A stretch of 55,963 bases of DNA from CAZSVP01 sp964637185 (GTDB lineage Bacteria; Patescibacteriota; Saccharimonadia; CAILAD01; BJGX01): positions 1-55,963 of the forward strand of contig CAZWVB010000003.1 of NCBI GenBank assembly GCA_964637185.1, written 5' to 3'. The notes beneath the pieces are model-generated. The model did not search any database. It saw only the letters and a program-made list of their open reading frames with translations, and was not told the DNA's origin. Shown one piece after another: positions 7,554 through 14,470 of this stretch (within the stretch, counting starts at the first letter, position 1; each line of letters opens with the position of its first letter). Made by a program: the position numbers and the translations under genes.

Positions 7554-7918
7554 GAATCTTGTTCCCAGATAGAATCAAGACCTGGAGACGGGGTATGCAT
7601 CCGCATGTTCCCCGTAGGAAAGCCACTGTCACCGGCGCACCTCGTAGAATTCGCCTGAGCAGCCAATCCTCCCGGCTCTCGGCTTGCCCCGTCTCCAACT
7701 CTGCCCGTCAAGGCACAACCGTAGCGCAGCCACAACTCCGCTGTGGCAGCAAGCGACTCCGGACCCTTGACGGGCAAATTCAGCCCACCAGCCACAGGGA
7801 GCTCCCGGGTATTCTCGCCCGTACCCCGTCTGCTCGGGAGCTCCCTGGTGGGGGGGGGGGGGGTGACATCGATGGCCTCGTGCTTGTCCTATCAGGACGG
7901 GCGTGGGGCCGCTTTTTA
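7554..7918 (+). ncRNA. Structured non-coding RNA gene, class unknown
   Basis: A complete transcription unit of about 365 nt with promoter and intrinsic terminator but no credible reading frame. Long helices: 7584-7593 with 7687-7696 (10 bp); 7702-7713 with 7765-7776 (12 bp, enclosing hairpin 7729-7734/7742-7747); and 7784-7789 plus 7796-7807 with 7835-7852 (18 bp, one 6-nt bulge). The 5' end (7550-7557) can pair with 7778-7785 to close the first two. A local hairpin at 7588-7615 competes with the first helix. A run of 14 G (7850-7863) precedes the terminator. The terminator stem contains five G-U pairs that work only in plus-strand RNA. I tested it by eye as RNase P RNA, tmRNA, 6S and SRP RNA and could not find their diagnostic blocks, although RNase P RNA is not fully excluded. 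Confidence 0.7.
7874..7918 (+). terminator. Intrinsic terminator of the 7554 RNA
   Basis: A 17-bp stem (7874-7890 with 7894-7910, three-base loop) followed by GCTTTTT. Five of the 17 pairs are G-U in plus-strand RNA, so the structure is specific to that strand. It ends at the stop codon of the convergent LOG gene. Confidence 0.8.
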
Positions 7919-7919
7919 C

Positions 7920-8618
7920 TTATACGCGCGATTGAGCGTTGCGGGCTATTTCCATGACCGTCGCCTCATCGTCGGTGATGGTATAAAGGCCATGATCTTC
8001 AGGGCTAATCATATTGTGCTCGAGCTGCAAGGCCTTGTGCACACTATTGTCGACGCTTTCCCAGAACCACGCCCCCATACAGACTATCGGTACTTGATGA
8101 ATCTTGCGGGTTTGGACGAGTGTGAGGATCTCATAGAACTCATCAAGTGTGCCAAAGCCACCCGGGAAGTAGATATAAAGCCGGGCTGCAAAGGTCAGCG
8201 TGACTTTGCGGGTGAAGAAATAATGAAACGGTATCTCTTGGGTAAGATATGGGTTGTCGCGCTGTTCATTGGGCAATTCGATGTTGAGCCCGACCGAGTG
8301 GCCCTTGGCTTCAAAAGCACCACGGTTGGCGGCCTCCATCACGCCTGCGGCACCACCGGTCACGATGGTGTAGCCGAGCTCCTTGGATAGGCGATAGGCC
8401 AGGTGGCGAGCCTTCTGATACTCCTCGTCGGTCTCTTTGGCTCGTGCCGAGCCAAAGAAGGTAACCTTCTTGGGATAGCGACTGATGATATTGAGCCCTT
8501 GGCGGATCTCCTCATTGACTATACAAACCCGCTCGGCGTTGGGATCTGTGGTGGTCTCATCGCAGATCTCACGTATGTCTTTGACTGAGTGGGGCCCAAA
8601 TTTGTCGTCCATAAACAT
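7920..8618 (-). CDS. LOG-family protein (lysine decarboxylase-like fold)
   Basis: Belongs to the LOG/TIGR00730 family, whose characterised members are cytokinin-riboside-5'-monophosphate phosphoribohydrolases that release a base from a nucleotide; the substrate here is unknown. The 232 residues contain the nucleotide-binding fold with GGAAGVMEAANRGA and the family signature PGGFGTLDE. I chose the ATG at 8618 (MFMDDKF), six bases after TACACT on the minus strand, rather than a start further upstream. Cytoplasmic, probably monocistronic and leaderless. Confidence 0.85.
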   Translation of the reverse strand: MFMDDKFGPHSVKDIREICDETTTDPNAERVCIVNEEIRQGLNIISRYPKKVTFFGSARAKETDEEYQKARHLAYRLSKELGYTIVTGGAAGVMEAANRGAFEAKGHSVGLNIELPNEQRDNPYLTQEIPFHYFFTRKVTLTFAARLYIYFPGGFGTLDEFYEILTLVQTRKIHQVPIVCMGAWFWESVDNSVHKALQLEHNMISPEDHGLYTITDDEATVMEIARNAQSRV

Positions 8619-8742
8619 AAGTATAGTGTAAATAGACACCAATCGGTAGCATTTTGGCTACTACACTATATGTGGTGTATAGCCATGATAGTTACTACTA
8701 CAGATAGTGTTATTTTTATCAAAAATTGTTATGAGAAATACC

Positions 8743-8771
8743 TTTACAAGCATAACCGGCGGGCGTACGAT
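8743..8771 (+). promoter_or_regulatory. Promoter of the 35-residue gene
   Basis: TTTACA (8743-8748), a 17-nt spacer and TACGAT (8766-8771), about 40 nt before a strong Shine-Dalgarno. Confidence 0.6.
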
Positions 8772-8810
8772 AGTACTTAAGCATTAATAAAACAAATAGG
8801 AGGGTGAGTT

Positions 8811-8918
8811 ATGCCAGATAAAGCCGAGCACAATAGCGTCTCAGATAGTGACTGGGACAAACCGATGACGTGCCCGATCGATCCGGAAGAATTGAAAGAG
8901 TGTTTAGCCTGTCAGTAG
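8811..8918 (+). CDS. 35-residue Cys-containing small protein
   Basis: A small gene with all its own signals: promoter, an AGGAGGG Shine-Dalgarno (8798-8804) with good spacing, an ATG, a 35-codon frame and a terminator. The peptide is acidic and soluble, with a C-terminal half containing three Cys: TCPIDPEELKECLACQ. The Cys are spaced C-x10-C-x2-C, which could bind a metal or form a disulfide. There is no signal sequence. I do not recognise it. The promoter-SD-ORF-terminator unit is the evidence for its reality. Confidence 0.6.
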   Translation: MPDKAEHNSVSDSDWDKPMTCPIDPEELKECLACQ

Positions 8919-8934
8919 ACATTGATTAAGAGAT

Positions 8935-8968
8935 ATCAAAATCCCCGCAGGTGGCGGGGTTTTTTGAT
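8935..8968 (+). terminator. Intrinsic terminator after the 35-residue gene
   Basis: A 6-bp CCCCGC/GCGGGG stem with a 5-nt loop (8943-8959) followed by six T. Flanking ATCAAAA/TTTTTTGAT extends the pairing and would allow action on both strands. Confidence 0.88.
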
Positions 8969-9026
8969 AGTAGATTTTTTCTGCAGGGCCCGCCAAAGAG
9001 TTCAAATGGTTGAGCGCTTTGGTAGG

Positions 9027-9059
9027 GCCGAGCCCTCACGCAGTGGTGAGGGTCTCGGC
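9027..9059 (-). terminator. Stop-overlapping hairpin of the 9036 gene
   Basis: The pairs are 9027-9038 with 9047-9059, 12 bp with one bulged base. It includes the last codons and the stop of the minus-strand gene. There is no U-tract, so it may protect the 3' end of the mRNA rather than terminate by itself. Confidence 0.5.
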
Positions 9060-9407
9060 GGAAGCGGAACGGACGATGTTGCGTCGGCGTCGCCTTGGCG
9101 AGGGCCGTAACATCTCGACTTCGACTGCTGGGTCGATGTCGTGCACATTGAGCTCAAGCCAACCGCGATGGCGTTCGCTACTGACGATCAGCGAGCTTTG
9201 GGTACGCATTTGCAGTGTGATGGTGAGGGTATCACCCACATAGCGATGCAATACCCGTGTGATCTCGAAGTGACACAACGCCCATAGGTGGGCGTTGGCC
9301 GGCATCTGGATCCCCCAAGCGACAAGCTGACGGCCTTCTATGGCCACCATATCATCGCCGCGCAACTCGCCCACCGAAGTGGGACGAAGATACGACTTGT
9401 TTAGCAA
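9036..9407 (-). CDS. Hypothetical GC-rich small protein
   Basis: A 123-residue soluble protein without recognised domains. It has a mixed alpha/beta-like core and a basic tail (SPRRRRRN, about 102-109) that could bind nucleic acid. The start is TTG, four bases after a perfect AGGAGG; the ATG at codon 20 is a less well-placed alternative. Base composition and codon choice are GC-richer than in neighbouring core genes. The stop codon lies inside a strong hairpin (9027-9059). Likely monocistronic, with a possible minus-strand promoter TTGCAA-17-TACCTT just upstream. Confidence 0.65.
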   Translation of the reverse strand: MLNKSYLRPTSVGELRGDDMVAIEGRQLVAWGIQMPANAHLWALCHFEITRVLHRYVGDTLTITLQMRTQSSLIVSSERHRGWLELNVHDIDPAVEVEMLRPSPRRRRRNIVRSASAETLTTA

Positions 9408-9503
9408 CTTTCCTCCTCAGAAGGGTTTGGGTGAATACAAAGGTACTACAGTTGTTGTGCTTTTGCAAGCACCCTTTGACCTTCGGATGTTTGTGAACAG
9501 ACT

Positions 9504-9529
9504 ACCCGCTCCGGTTGTCCAGAACGGGT
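9504..9529 (-). terminator. Hairpin downstream of the transglycosylase-like gene
   Basis: An 11-bp stem (9504-9514 with 9519-9529, four-base loop) with two G-U pairs that form only in minus-strand RNA. It lies about 43 nt after the stop and has no U-tract. Confidence 0.5.
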
Positions 9530-9571
9530 GTGACTGTTCGCAATCAGACTATTGTCAGATTGACGAGCTGC

Positions 9572-10171
9572 TTACCACCAACGGTGTGATAACCAGAAGG
9601 AGTAAGCACCAGCCCATGAGCCATAGCGGCTTATTGCATAGTTGGTAAAATATGCATCCTCACAGGCGTAGTCCAGGGTAGGACAGACAGCCAATAGCTT
9701 GGAGCCAGGACAGGCCTGACCAAGACCGAGACAACCAGCACTATTGGCACGGGCTGGGTTGTTACCAGACTCGTGGTTGTAGATGTACAGTTTGTACTCG
9801 GCGTCGCTACCACTTAGCGCGGGAACGGGCGAGCTGGCACGGGCAGCTTGAGCGGCACGGGCAGCAGCGGCCTGTTGGGCAGCGGCTTGGTCGGCTTGGG
9901 CCTTGGCAGCAGCCTCGGCATCAGCCTGAGCCTTGGCGGCTTGAGCGGCGCGCAACGGGATCAATACTTCTTTGTCGAAGTTACCGCGTTTGGCGACGAC
10001 ATCTAGCGCACTGTCGGCTTGCATGTTTATTTTGATGTCGTATTGTGAAGGTGTGGCACTAGCGGCCTCAGCGGGCTGAGCTACTAGTTTGGCGAGGTGG
10101 GGAGCCACTGGAGCAATCGCCTGGTTCACAATAGCCACAGTGGCTATTAGTGATGTGTATAGGTTACGCAT
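9572..10171 (-). CDS. Secreted transglycosylase-like (Apf/Rpf-type) protein
   Basis: A 199-residue exported protein: signal peptide (about 1-37, ending near AEAAS), a short domain, an Ala/Gln/Lys-rich coiled coil (about 72-113), and a C-terminal lysozyme-like domain (about 125-199). The last has YIYNHESGNNPARANSAGC, with the expected catalytic Glu in HESG, and ends ISRYGSWAGAYSFWLSHRWW, the typical ending of aggregation-promoting-factor/transglycosylase domains. It should cleave peptidoglycan glycan strands outside the cell. Transcription starts about 140 nt upstream from a near-consensus promoter. No Shine-Dalgarno is evident. Confidence 0.85.
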   Translation of the reverse strand: MRNLYTSLIATVAIVNQAIAPVAPHLAKLVAQPAEAASATPSQYDIKINMQADSALDVVAKRGNFDKEVLIPLRAAQAAKAQADAEAAAKAQADQAAAQQAAAARAAQAARASSPVPALSGSDAEYKLYIYNHESGNNPARANSAGCLGLGQACPGSKLLAVCPTLDYACEDAYFTNYAISRYGSWAGAYSFWLSHRWW

Positions 10172-10312
10172 GGAATTGATTTATAATTCCGCCCGAACCT
10201 TCAAGCTGGTTAATGGACTTTATATGGAGTAGGCTCGACCTGAGTCAACTCCTGTGCTCTTACTAAATAAGGACCATAACGAGTTACGGTCCGAATTCGA
10301 AGAACGCCGCAT

Positions 10313-10341
10313 ACTATACCAAACATAAGCGTATTTGTCAA
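10313..10341 (-). promoter_or_regulatory. Near-consensus promoter of the transglycosylase-like gene
   Basis: On the minus strand: TTGACA (10336-10341), a 17-nt spacer and TATAGT (10313-10318) preceded by TGG. It is closely similar to the promoter at 16671-16699. The resulting 5' leader of about 140 nt (10172-10310) holds no other gene. Confidence 0.8.
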
Positions 10342-10436
10342 TAGTATTTTTGCAATAATTACGTGTTTTACAGATGAGAATAAAAAACTACAGCTATGCT
10401 TGACAGGGTTGTGGTTATACAAAAATCAGACCAAAA

Positions 10437-10466
10437 TTGGCCTACAGCATTGCTGTATGCTATATT
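10437..10466 (+). promoter_or_regulatory. Promoter with palindromic operator before the 10513 gene
   Basis: TTGGCC (10437-10442), an 18-nt spacer and TATATT (10461-10466). The spacer contains a perfect 7-1-7 inverted repeat, TACAGCA-T-TGCTGTA (10443-10457), ideally placed for a dimeric repressor. Confidence 0.55.
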
Positions 10467-10512
10467 CCAAGCCAGATCTATCCCCTTTGACAAATAGGAG
10501 GAGGTGAGCCCT

Positions 10513-10947
10513 GTGTGGCACACCGGAGAATACATCTGGGCTGGAGTCGCAATACTGCTGACCATGCTGGTGCCGATCATGGTGGTCAGCATGCTACTGG
10601 AGTGGCGCAAGCGCCGTACCCACTGGCTTGCCGATCTGAAGCAAGCTGTCGGTACCTCGCTGGTGTTTCTGATGGCCGCAGCTGGCTGCTACCTGTTCGG
10701 GGTGCGTCACTACGATCCGCTTGCACAGATGGAGCTGAACTTGCCCGATAACACTCACCAACTGGTGGGCCTTGGTGTAGCTATCTGGGTCTACTGCCAG
10801 TGCAGCCTGCTGGTGTATCTATGCGCCCTGTTGGTGGTTGGCAGAGCTAGGAGCCACTATTGGGACTGGTTCTTCAATCCCTGGTTTGCCTTGGGGTTTG
10901 GGCTACTGGCAGCCGGGCTCGGCATCTTCACGACAGTTTCGCTATAG
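10513..10947 (+). CDS. Small polytopic membrane protein, unknown
   Basis: About 144 residues with four hydrophobic segments separated by short charged loops (EWRKRRTHWLADLK after the first). Not recognised. AGGAGGAGG occupies 10496-10504, so the GTG at 10504 is inside the ribosome site; the GTG at 10513 is eight bases beyond and is my choice. The DNA is GC-richer than core genes. A second short gene follows within about 30-80 nt. A palindrome between the -35 and -10 suggests repression. Confidence 0.65.
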   Translation: MWHTGEYIWAGVAILLTMLVPIMVVSMLLEWRKRRTHWLADLKQAVGTSLVFLMAAAGCYLFGVRHYDPLAQMELNLPDNTHQLVGLGVAIWVYCQCSLLVYLCALLVVGRARSHYWDWFFNPWFALGFGLLAAGLGIFTTVSL

Positions 10948-11030
10948 CTCCCCAAAAAGGACAAGAATGGAGAGTCGATGGAAGCTCCAAATTTCCATCA
11001 GCAGCGCGAGGCCATCTTGAGGCTGAGTCC

Positions 11031-11222
11031 GTGTTGGTCCAGCTGGTAGAAGAAGGTCGTCTGAGCAGCGAGACGGCTCAGGCTGTGAGCGATCAGCTCC
11101 AAACCATCCGCAATCGTGCCAGCTGGCTAGCACCAGGTGAGCCTGACAGAGCTGAGCTACTCAGCCAAGAGATCTACCAGCTCACTCTGCATCTGGATAA
11201 CCCGCACTTCTTCAATGACTAG
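11031..11222 (+). CDS. Small soluble protein, start uncertain (possible frameshift)
   Basis: From the GTG at 11031 (GAGG about nine bases upstream) this frame gives 63 residues, a helical acidic protein beginning VLVQLVEEGRLSSETAQ and ending LDNPHFFND. The frame stays open and protein-like further upstream, but without a normal start. In another frame, the ATG at 10978 encodes MEAPNFHQQREAIL and then runs into a stop at about 11049. The two look like parts of one protein split by a single-base shift near 11010-11020. Function unknown; likely in an operon with the membrane protein. Confidence 0.45.
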   Translation: MLVQLVEEGRLSSETAQAVSDQLQTIRNRASWLAPGEPDRAELLSQEIYQLTLHLDNPHFFND

Positions 11223-11334
11223 GTATGGGCGCGAGATTGTGACCTTTGGCAGTTGCTTTCAGATCATTCGATCTGAGGGCACGGTAAAACTGCCACCACC
11301 AAAGTCATCAATAATTGATAATTTTGGCGGGAAA

Positions 11335-13161
11335 TTAATGTCTGGTAGTGTGTCGTTTGCGCTCGTGTGGGCTCAGATAGCGTTTGCGAATACGAAGATT
11401 TTCAGGAGTGACTTCCAATAGTTCATCGGCTTCGATGAAGTCCAGGGCTTGCTCGAGGCTCAGCTGGGTATAAGGAGTGAGTTTGATAGCGTCATCTGAT
11501 CCACTAGCCCGCACGTTGGTGAGTTTCTTTTCTTTCACTACGTTGATCTCCATGTCTTCAGATCGGGTATTTAGACCGATGATCATACCTGTATATACCT
11601 TGGTACCGGGGCCTATCAAAGCTGTACCGCGTGCCTCGACGGTCTGCAAACTATAGGGGGTGGCTACGCCGTTTTCGGCGGCTATGAGCGCACCATTGCG
11701 TAGCTGCTGCAGGGTTGGCCCAACAGGGGCGTAGCCTATTGAGAGAGAATTCATGATGACAGTACCTTTGGTGGCGGTAAGTAGAATATTGCGCAGACCT
11801 AGCAGAGTACGAGTTGGCAACTCATAGACCAGCTCAGTGGTACCCTTGGTGGTCGCTCGCTGACTGGTGGCTACTGCTCGACGCTGGCCGAGCTCGCTCT
11901 GGACGGCGCCGACGTATTCATCTGGCACCTCGATAGTAAGCTCCTCGATCGGTTCTTCGGTCTTGCCATCTACTTCACGGGTGACGACTTGGGGGCGACC
12001 AACTTCTAGCTCAAATCCCTCGCGCCGCATAGTCTCGATCAGTACTGATAGATGTAGCTCACCTCGACCTGATACTACAAACTGCGTATCGCGCTCATCG
12101 ACCAGTAGGCCAATGTTGGTCTCCAACTCCTTGTGTAGCCGTTCGGCTATCTGGCGGCTGGTAGTGTATTTACCCTCTTGGCCAGCAAATGGTGAGGTGT
12201 TGGGGCCAATTGCTATCTGAAGTGTAGGCGGCGCAATAGTCATGCTAGGCAATGCTTCAGGGTGTGTAGGGTCGGCCACAGTACTGCCAATCACGGCGCT
12301 ATCCACACCTGTAACAGCGACTATGTCACCGGCGTGAGCTTCAGCTACTTCAACACGATTGAGGCCTTGATTGACAAATACTTTGTCGATCTTGGCTGGT
12401 TTTGATTTGCCATCAGTTGATATCACCACTATCTGCTGACCAGCCGACAATTTACCTCTTCGCACACGGCCGATACAGTATTTGCCCTGGTAACTGTCCC
12501 AATCCAGCGCTGTCACTAGCATTTGCAGTGGAGCTTCGATATCAGCAGTGGGGGCTGGTATGTGGTTGAGAATTGCTTCGAAGATGGGGGTCAGATCGGC
12601 TGTAATAGTCATGTCCTCGGGGATTTCGCTCCAAGCCACGCCGTCGCGTCCAATAGCGTAATAGATAGGGAATTCTAACTGATCCTCGCTAGTTGCCAGA
12701 TCCAAAAATAAACTGCTGATTTCTTCCTCAACATCTTTGATACGAGCGTCGCGCTTGTCGATCTTGTTGATCACGACCACAGGTGCTAGGCCCAACTCAA
12801 GGGCTTTTTGGAGGACAAACTTGGTCTGTGGCATCGGCCCTTCCTGGGCATCGACGATCAGCAGCACACCATCGGCCATGTTGAGTGTACGCTCCACTTC
12901 GCCGCTGAAGTCGGCATGACCTGGGGTATCTATAATGTTTATCTTAGTATCGCCATATTGCACCGCGGTTTGCTTGGCCGAAATAGTGATGCCGCGTTCA
13001 CGTTCCAGATCACCAGTATCAAGGATGGTGGTCTGACTCATCTCGGCTTGATGGCTGGCAAAGGCGTTGGATTGTTTGAGTAGCCCATCGACTAAGGTGG
13101 TCTTGCCATGGTCGACGTGAGCGATAATAGCGATATTGCGGATGTTTGGTAGCTTGGTCAT
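11335..13161 (-). CDS. typA: Ribosome-associated GTPase TypA/BipA
   Basis: A translational GTPase of the EF-G superfamily that acts in ribosome assembly and stress or cold adaptation. At 608 residues it is a normal length. The G domain begins IRNIAIIAHVDHGKTTLVDGL (Walker A), followed by the switch ERGITI, DTPGHADF and NKIDK. Then come EF-G-like domains II, III and V and the BipA-specific C-terminus. It ends SPHERKRHTTRH. The start is the ATG at 13161. A short hairpin with a U-rich tract sits just upstream. Confidence 0.97.
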   Translation of the reverse strand: MTKLPNIRNIAIIAHVDHGKTTLVDGLLKQSNAFASHQAEMSQTTILDTGDLERERGITISAKQTAVQYGDTKINIIDTPGHADFSGEVERTLNMADGVLLIVDAQEGPMPQTKFVLQKALELGLAPVVVINKIDKRDARIKDVEEEISSLFLDLATSEDQLEFPIYYAIGRDGVAWSEIPEDMTITADLTPIFEAILNHIPAPTADIEAPLQMLVTALDWDSYQGKYCIGRVRRGKLSAGQQIVVISTDGKSKPAKIDKVFVNQGLNRVEVAEAHAGDIVAVTGVDSAVIGSTVADPTHPEALPSMTIAPPTLQIAIGPNTSPFAGQEGKYTTSRQIAERLHKELETNIGLLVDERDTQFVVSGRGELHLSVLIETMRREGFELEVGRPQVVTREVDGKTEEPIEELTIEVPDEYVGAVQSELGQRRAVATSQRATTKGTTELVYELPTRTLLGLRNILLTATKGTVIMNSLSIGYAPVGPTLQQLRNGALIAAENGVATPYSLQTVEARGTALIGPGTKVYTGMIIGLNTRSEDMEINVVKEKKLTNVRASGSDDAIKLTPYTQLSLEQALDFIEADELLEVTPENLRIRKRYLSPHERKRHTTRH

Positions 13162-13167
13162 AAGAGT

Positions 13168-13194
13168 AAAAAATAAAGCCCCGATTGATTCGGG
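13168..13194 (-). terminator. Terminator-like hairpin immediately before typA
   Basis: On the minus strand: a 5-bp CCCGA/TCGGG stem (13190-13194 with 13180-13184), then GCTTTATTTTTT, ending about seven bases before the typA ATG. There is no room for a promoter between it and the gene. It could be an attenuator, or a weak terminator of the 13616 gene read through by typA transcripts. The stem is short. Confidence 0.4.
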
Positions 13195-13251
13195 TCTTCA
13201 AATTAAACCATATATTAACACAATTTGGCCTAAAATACCACTATACGTCGG

Positions 13252-13283
13252 AACCCCGCTCAGAGGGAGTCCCGAACGGGGTT
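13252..13283 (-). terminator. Stop-overlapping hairpin of the 13260 gene
   Basis: A perfect 7-bp AACCCCG/CGGGGTT stem (13252-13258 with 13277-13283). Its loop holds the last codons and the stop of the minus-strand gene. No U-tract follows. Confidence 0.5.
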
Positions 13284-13616
13284 GGATTGTGATGTAGTGG
13301 GGTCGGTCGGACGAGTCAAATCGATGATTCGTTCGACGGTTGTCTCAGCAAACTTCCTCAAATCAACGATCTGGGGCAGACGCCAGACAGGCTTGAGGTC
13401 GCGGGTGGCGACATCGTAGATCACGAGACCGTGTCTATGCAAGATCTCGAGAGCTTCATTGCCTCGTTCGACCATGCCGGCTACATCTGTTGGATTGGTG
13501 AAGAGGCTACCTTTCTCGGTGGCCAACGACCATAGCTCCTGGTAGAGCTCGAGCACGCTGGCACGCAGGTCTTCTGCGATGATCTGTGGGTCGATGGGAA
13601 ATGGATGATTTGTCAT
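13260..13616 (-). CDS. Hypothetical GC-rich soluble protein
   Basis: 118 residues, mostly helical, without a signal or membrane segment; no family recognised. The start MTNHPFPIDPQ is preceded by GGAGCGAGG on the minus strand and is preferred over an upstream in-frame start. The sequence is acidic in the middle and ends in a Thr/Ser/Pro-rich tail. Like the gene at 9036, its stop codon lies within a hairpin. It sits between typA and another GC-rich orphan of the same orientation. Confidence 0.65.
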   Translation of the reverse strand: MTNHPFPIDPQIIAEDLRASVLELYQELWSLATEKGSLFTNPTDVAGMVERGNEALEILHRHGLVIYDVATRDLKPVWRLPQIVDLRKFAETTVERIIDLTRPTDPTTSQSNPVRDSL

Positions 13617-13711
13617 GGTCCTCGCTCCAAAATATAATGGAACCATGCCGCTTGCGCTTACTATTGTGCGCCTGTGTTAGTTCATATACAAGTATTTTTT
13701 CAATAACTTCG

Positions 13712-13745
13712 AAGCCCCCTCGGGGAGGGGACTCCGAAGGGGCTT
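13712..13745 (-). terminator. Hairpin downstream of the 13756 gene
   Basis: A 7-bp AAGCCCC/GGGGCTT stem (13712-13718 with 13739-13745) with an internal CCCTC/GAGGG helix. It begins about 10 nt after the stop of the minus-strand gene and has no clean U-tract. Confidence 0.5.
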
Positions 13746-13755
13746 GGTGGGATTT

Positions 13756-14352
13756 TCAGCCCAATGCGGCCTGCAACCTGGCAAGGCCATAGCCGAGGCT
13801 CAGACGTCTTGGTGAGCATGGCACCCAGATACGTACATCTGGATCCTGCTGATCACCAATAGCCGGTGTAGCCACGATGACGAACACCATCGGCGCGCGA
13901 TTGCGACTCAGCGGCCCAGCGAGTGTACGCCAAGTGTGCTCGGCGTATCCGCGGTCGTATGAGCTATGTAGTACGGGCGGCTTCAGCCCACGCAAGCGCT
14001 CGACGCTGTCGCGCTCTGACTCGAAGATCTCGTCGGCGCAGGTCATGACCTCAAGCCGGTGGCTATCAGGATTGCGTGGCTCCACATAGAGCGCCACAAC
14101 ACGCTGGGCTTGTAGTGTCGTGTCGCCACAGTCCAGTAGTACTGCGCCATCGAGTTTGATGTCGACTTCGTGGTCAGTGAAGCCATGCTCGGCCTGCAAC
14201 GCGTAGAAGATCAGCTTGGCCTGTGCTGGTGCGACTGCATCGAAGAAGTACTTCTGCTCGGGCAAGTAGCGCAGCGACATGATGCCGCTGCTTGTCGGAG
14301 CTTGTGTCTTCTCAGCTACCACTAGTTCGTTTCTCCGTCGTTTACGAGCCAT
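13756..14352 (-). CDS. Hypothetical GC-rich protein with basic N-terminus
   Basis: 198 residues, soluble, no recognised domain. The N-terminus MARKRRRNE is strongly basic and suggests nucleic-acid contact. The rest mixes beta-like stretches (VVALYVEP, APMVFVIVATPAI) with helices. GGGGAGGAA lies five bases before the ATG, and a promoter TTTGCA-18-TATAAC lies 40-70 nt upstream. Codon use is GC-richer than in flanking core genes. It is probably its own transcription unit, ended by the hairpin at 13712-13745. Confidence 0.7.
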   Translation of the reverse strand: MARKRRRNELVVAEKTQAPTSSGIMSLRYLPEQKYFFDAVAPAQAKLIFYALQAEHGFTDHEVDIKLDGAVLLDCGDTTLQAQRVVALYVEPRNPDSHRLEVMTCADEIFESERDSVERLRGLKPPVLHSSYDRGYAEHTWRTLAGPLSRNRAPMVFVIVATPAIGDQQDPDVRIWVPCSPRRLSLGYGLARLQAALG

Positions 14353-14393
14353 GGGTTCCTCCCCGTATCTAGGACCAAAAAGAGCTGTTTAGT

Positions 14394-14423
14394 GTTATAG
14401 CACGTAAGATCGTTGGCTGCAAA
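14394..14423 (-). promoter_or_regulatory. Promoter of the 13756-14352 gene
   Basis: On the minus strand: TTTGCA (14418-14423), an 18-nt spacer and TATAAC (14394-14399). Confidence 0.55.
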
Positions 14424-14470
14424 CCACTCACACCTATCCATAACTATTTCAAAGATGCTAGAATGAGTCT

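Noticed and set aside
7554..7918. Identification as RNase P RNA
   Set aside because: Size fits and an AGGAAAGCC word resembles conserved region I, but the matching ACAGAA block near the 3' end and the long-range P4 pairing were not found. Needs a covariance-model search.
7559..7957. 132-codon frame through the structured RNA
   Set aside because: Arg/Ser/Gly-rich with a poly-Gly run from the G14 tract, crosses the terminator, and has no SD.
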